This document shows positions 8,446 through 8,930 of a DNA stretch of 8,930 nt, piece after piece. The DNA comes from Asaia bogorensis (GTDB taxonomy: Bacteria; Pseudomonadota; Alphaproteobacteria; Acetobacterales; Acetobacteraceae). Each line of letters begins with the position of its first letter. The stretch's first letter is position 1. The notes under the pieces were generated by a model, which was given only the letters and a program-made list of their open reading frames with translations, was not told where the DNA came from and did not search any database. Made by a program: the position numbers and the translations under genes. Location of the stretch: contig CAMCHA010000070.1 of the NCBI GenBank assembly GCA_945874515.1, forward strand, positions 1 through 8,930. Direction: 5' to 3'.

Positions 8446-8469
8446 TGGACCAGAACTAAGCTTGGTCCA
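8446..8469. repeat. Inverted repeat immediately after the flavoprotein stop codon
   Basis: TGGACCA (8446-8452) and TGGTCCA (8463-8469) form a perfect 7-bp stem with a 10-base loop. It starts at the base after the TAA. No U tract follows, so it is not an intrinsic terminator. Its TTGGTCCA arm looks like the operator arm TTGGTCA but has an extra C, so it is not counted as another operator. Confidence 0.5.
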
Positions 8470-8483
8470 GGTAGAGAGGCTAA

Positions 8484-8592
8484 CGCCCGCCAAAGGCGGG
8501 CGCGAGCCCGAATGGGCGACGCCGCTTATACGGCGAAGCCAAGCGCGCGGAGGCGCGCGCCGGCGTTTGAGGGCGGATCGCCTGCGATCCGC
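8484..8592. repeat. Cluster of consecutive GC-rich palindromes (mosaic intergenic element)
   Basis: Five inverted repeats follow each other with short linkers. They are CGCCCGCC/GGCGGGCG around AAA (8484-8502), GCCC/GGGC around GAAT (8506-8517), CGCCG/CGGCG around CTTATA (8520-8535), GCGCGC/GCGCGC around GGAG (8543-8558), and GCGGATCGC/GCGATCCGC around CT (8573-8592). The block fills most of the 173 bases between two same-strand genes and stops about 14 bases before the VOC ribosome binding site. No U tract follows any stem, and no credible protein is encoded. It resembles mosaic intergenic repeats such as REP/BIME-like elements, but a family cannot be named from one copy. Confidence 0.6.
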
Positions 8593-8618
8593 AGCACCAT
8601 AAAACGGAGGAAAACAAC

Positions 8619-8930
8619 ATGGGCTTGCAAGGTCTGAACCATTACACGCTGCGCCCGGTGGATCTGGAAGCCACCAAGCATTTTTATGAGAAGGTGCTGG
8701 GGCTTGAACTGGGTTATCGCCCGCCGCTGACCTTCCCCGGCTATTGGCTCTACTGCGGCGACAACCCGACCGTCCATCTGATCGGCGACCGTCAGGGTGA
8801 GGAAGGGCTACCAGAACGCAAGGTTGGCCACACCGGCCTTTTGGATCACATCGCCTTTTCCTGCACCGGGCTTGCCGCCATGCGCGCGCATCTCGATCAG
8901 CACAAGGTGACCTATACGGCGCGTGTCATT
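8619..8930 (+). CDS. VOC-family (glyoxalase/dioxygenase-like) protein, 3' end missing
   Basis: The first 104 codons are visible and the frame is open to the window edge. The protein begins MGLQGLNHYTLRPVDLEATK, followed by HFYEKVLGLELGYRPP, the first beta-alpha-beta-beta-beta module of the vicinal oxygen chelate fold. A second module starts at LLDHIAFSC (74-82). His8, His53 (in VHLIG) and His77 sit where VOC enzymes place metal ligands, so a metal-dependent enzyme is likely; the fourth ligand would lie past the edge. The family includes glyoxalases, epimerases, extradiol dioxygenases and resistance proteins. The first module looks like a small single-unit protein (about 140-170 residues) rather than a two-domain ring-cleavage enzyme, but this is unproven. 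GGAGGA (8606-8611) lies 7 bases from the ATG. It follows the flavoprotein gene on the same strand, probably in one operon. Confidence 0.9.
   Translation, partial: MGLQGLNHYTLRPVDLEATKHFYEKVLGLELGYRPPLTFPGYWLYCGDNPTVHLIGDRQGEEGLPERKVGHTGLLDHIAFSCTGLAAMRAHLDQHKVTYTARVI

Noticed and set aside
7162..8493. 443-codon minus-strand open frame opposite the flavoprotein gene
   Set aside because: It is antisense to a gene with clear family motifs and a good ribosome binding site, runs through the palindrome at its 5' end, and shows no domain.

Overview
This window looks like ordinary chromosome from a GC-rich alphaproteobacterium, most likely a member of the Acetobacteraceae/Rhodospirillales (Roseomonas-like). 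The lineage is inferred from two things: an F1-only ATP synthase operon in the order atpH-A-G-D-C with no Fo genes next to it, and a Bug-type periplasmic binding protein beside aromatic-catabolism-like genes. No rRNA, tRNA, CRISPR array, transposase or phage gene was seen.

Left part (1-5147, all minus strand). The operon reads right to left: atpH (delta), atpA (alpha), atpG (gamma), atpD (beta), atpC (epsilon). Gaps between genes are 2 to 25 bases. A clear intrinsic terminator at 191-225 ends it. Beyond it, at 82-1, a further minus-strand gene begins and leaves the window after 27 codons. Together the five proteins form the catalytic F1 sector of ATP synthase; the membrane Fo genes must lie elsewhere, as is usual in alphaproteobacteria.

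Middle (5148-7053). Divergent from the atp operon is a gene for an exported solute-binding protein of the tripartite tricarboxylate transporter (Bug/TctC) family, without its membrane partners. It converges with a TetR-family repressor gene, leaving 2 bases between the two stop codons.

Right part (7054-8930). The TetR gene is divergent from a plus-strand pair: a flavoprotein of the acyl-CoA dehydrogenase fold that looks more like a group D flavin monooxygenase oxygenase component, and a VOC-fold (glyoxalase/dioxygenase-like) protein cut off by the window end. The TetR/flavoprotein intergenic region holds a perfect 7-2-7 palindrome (7066-7081) and a degenerate second copy at the same spacing (7158-7173) overlapping a plausible promoter. 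This suggests a local repressor controlling itself and a small catabolic operon. The 173-base gap between the flavoprotein and VOC genes is filled with consecutive GC-rich inverted repeats and is the least explained stretch here. I see no convincing new biological system; the palindrome cluster and the regulatory arrangement are the points most worth checking.
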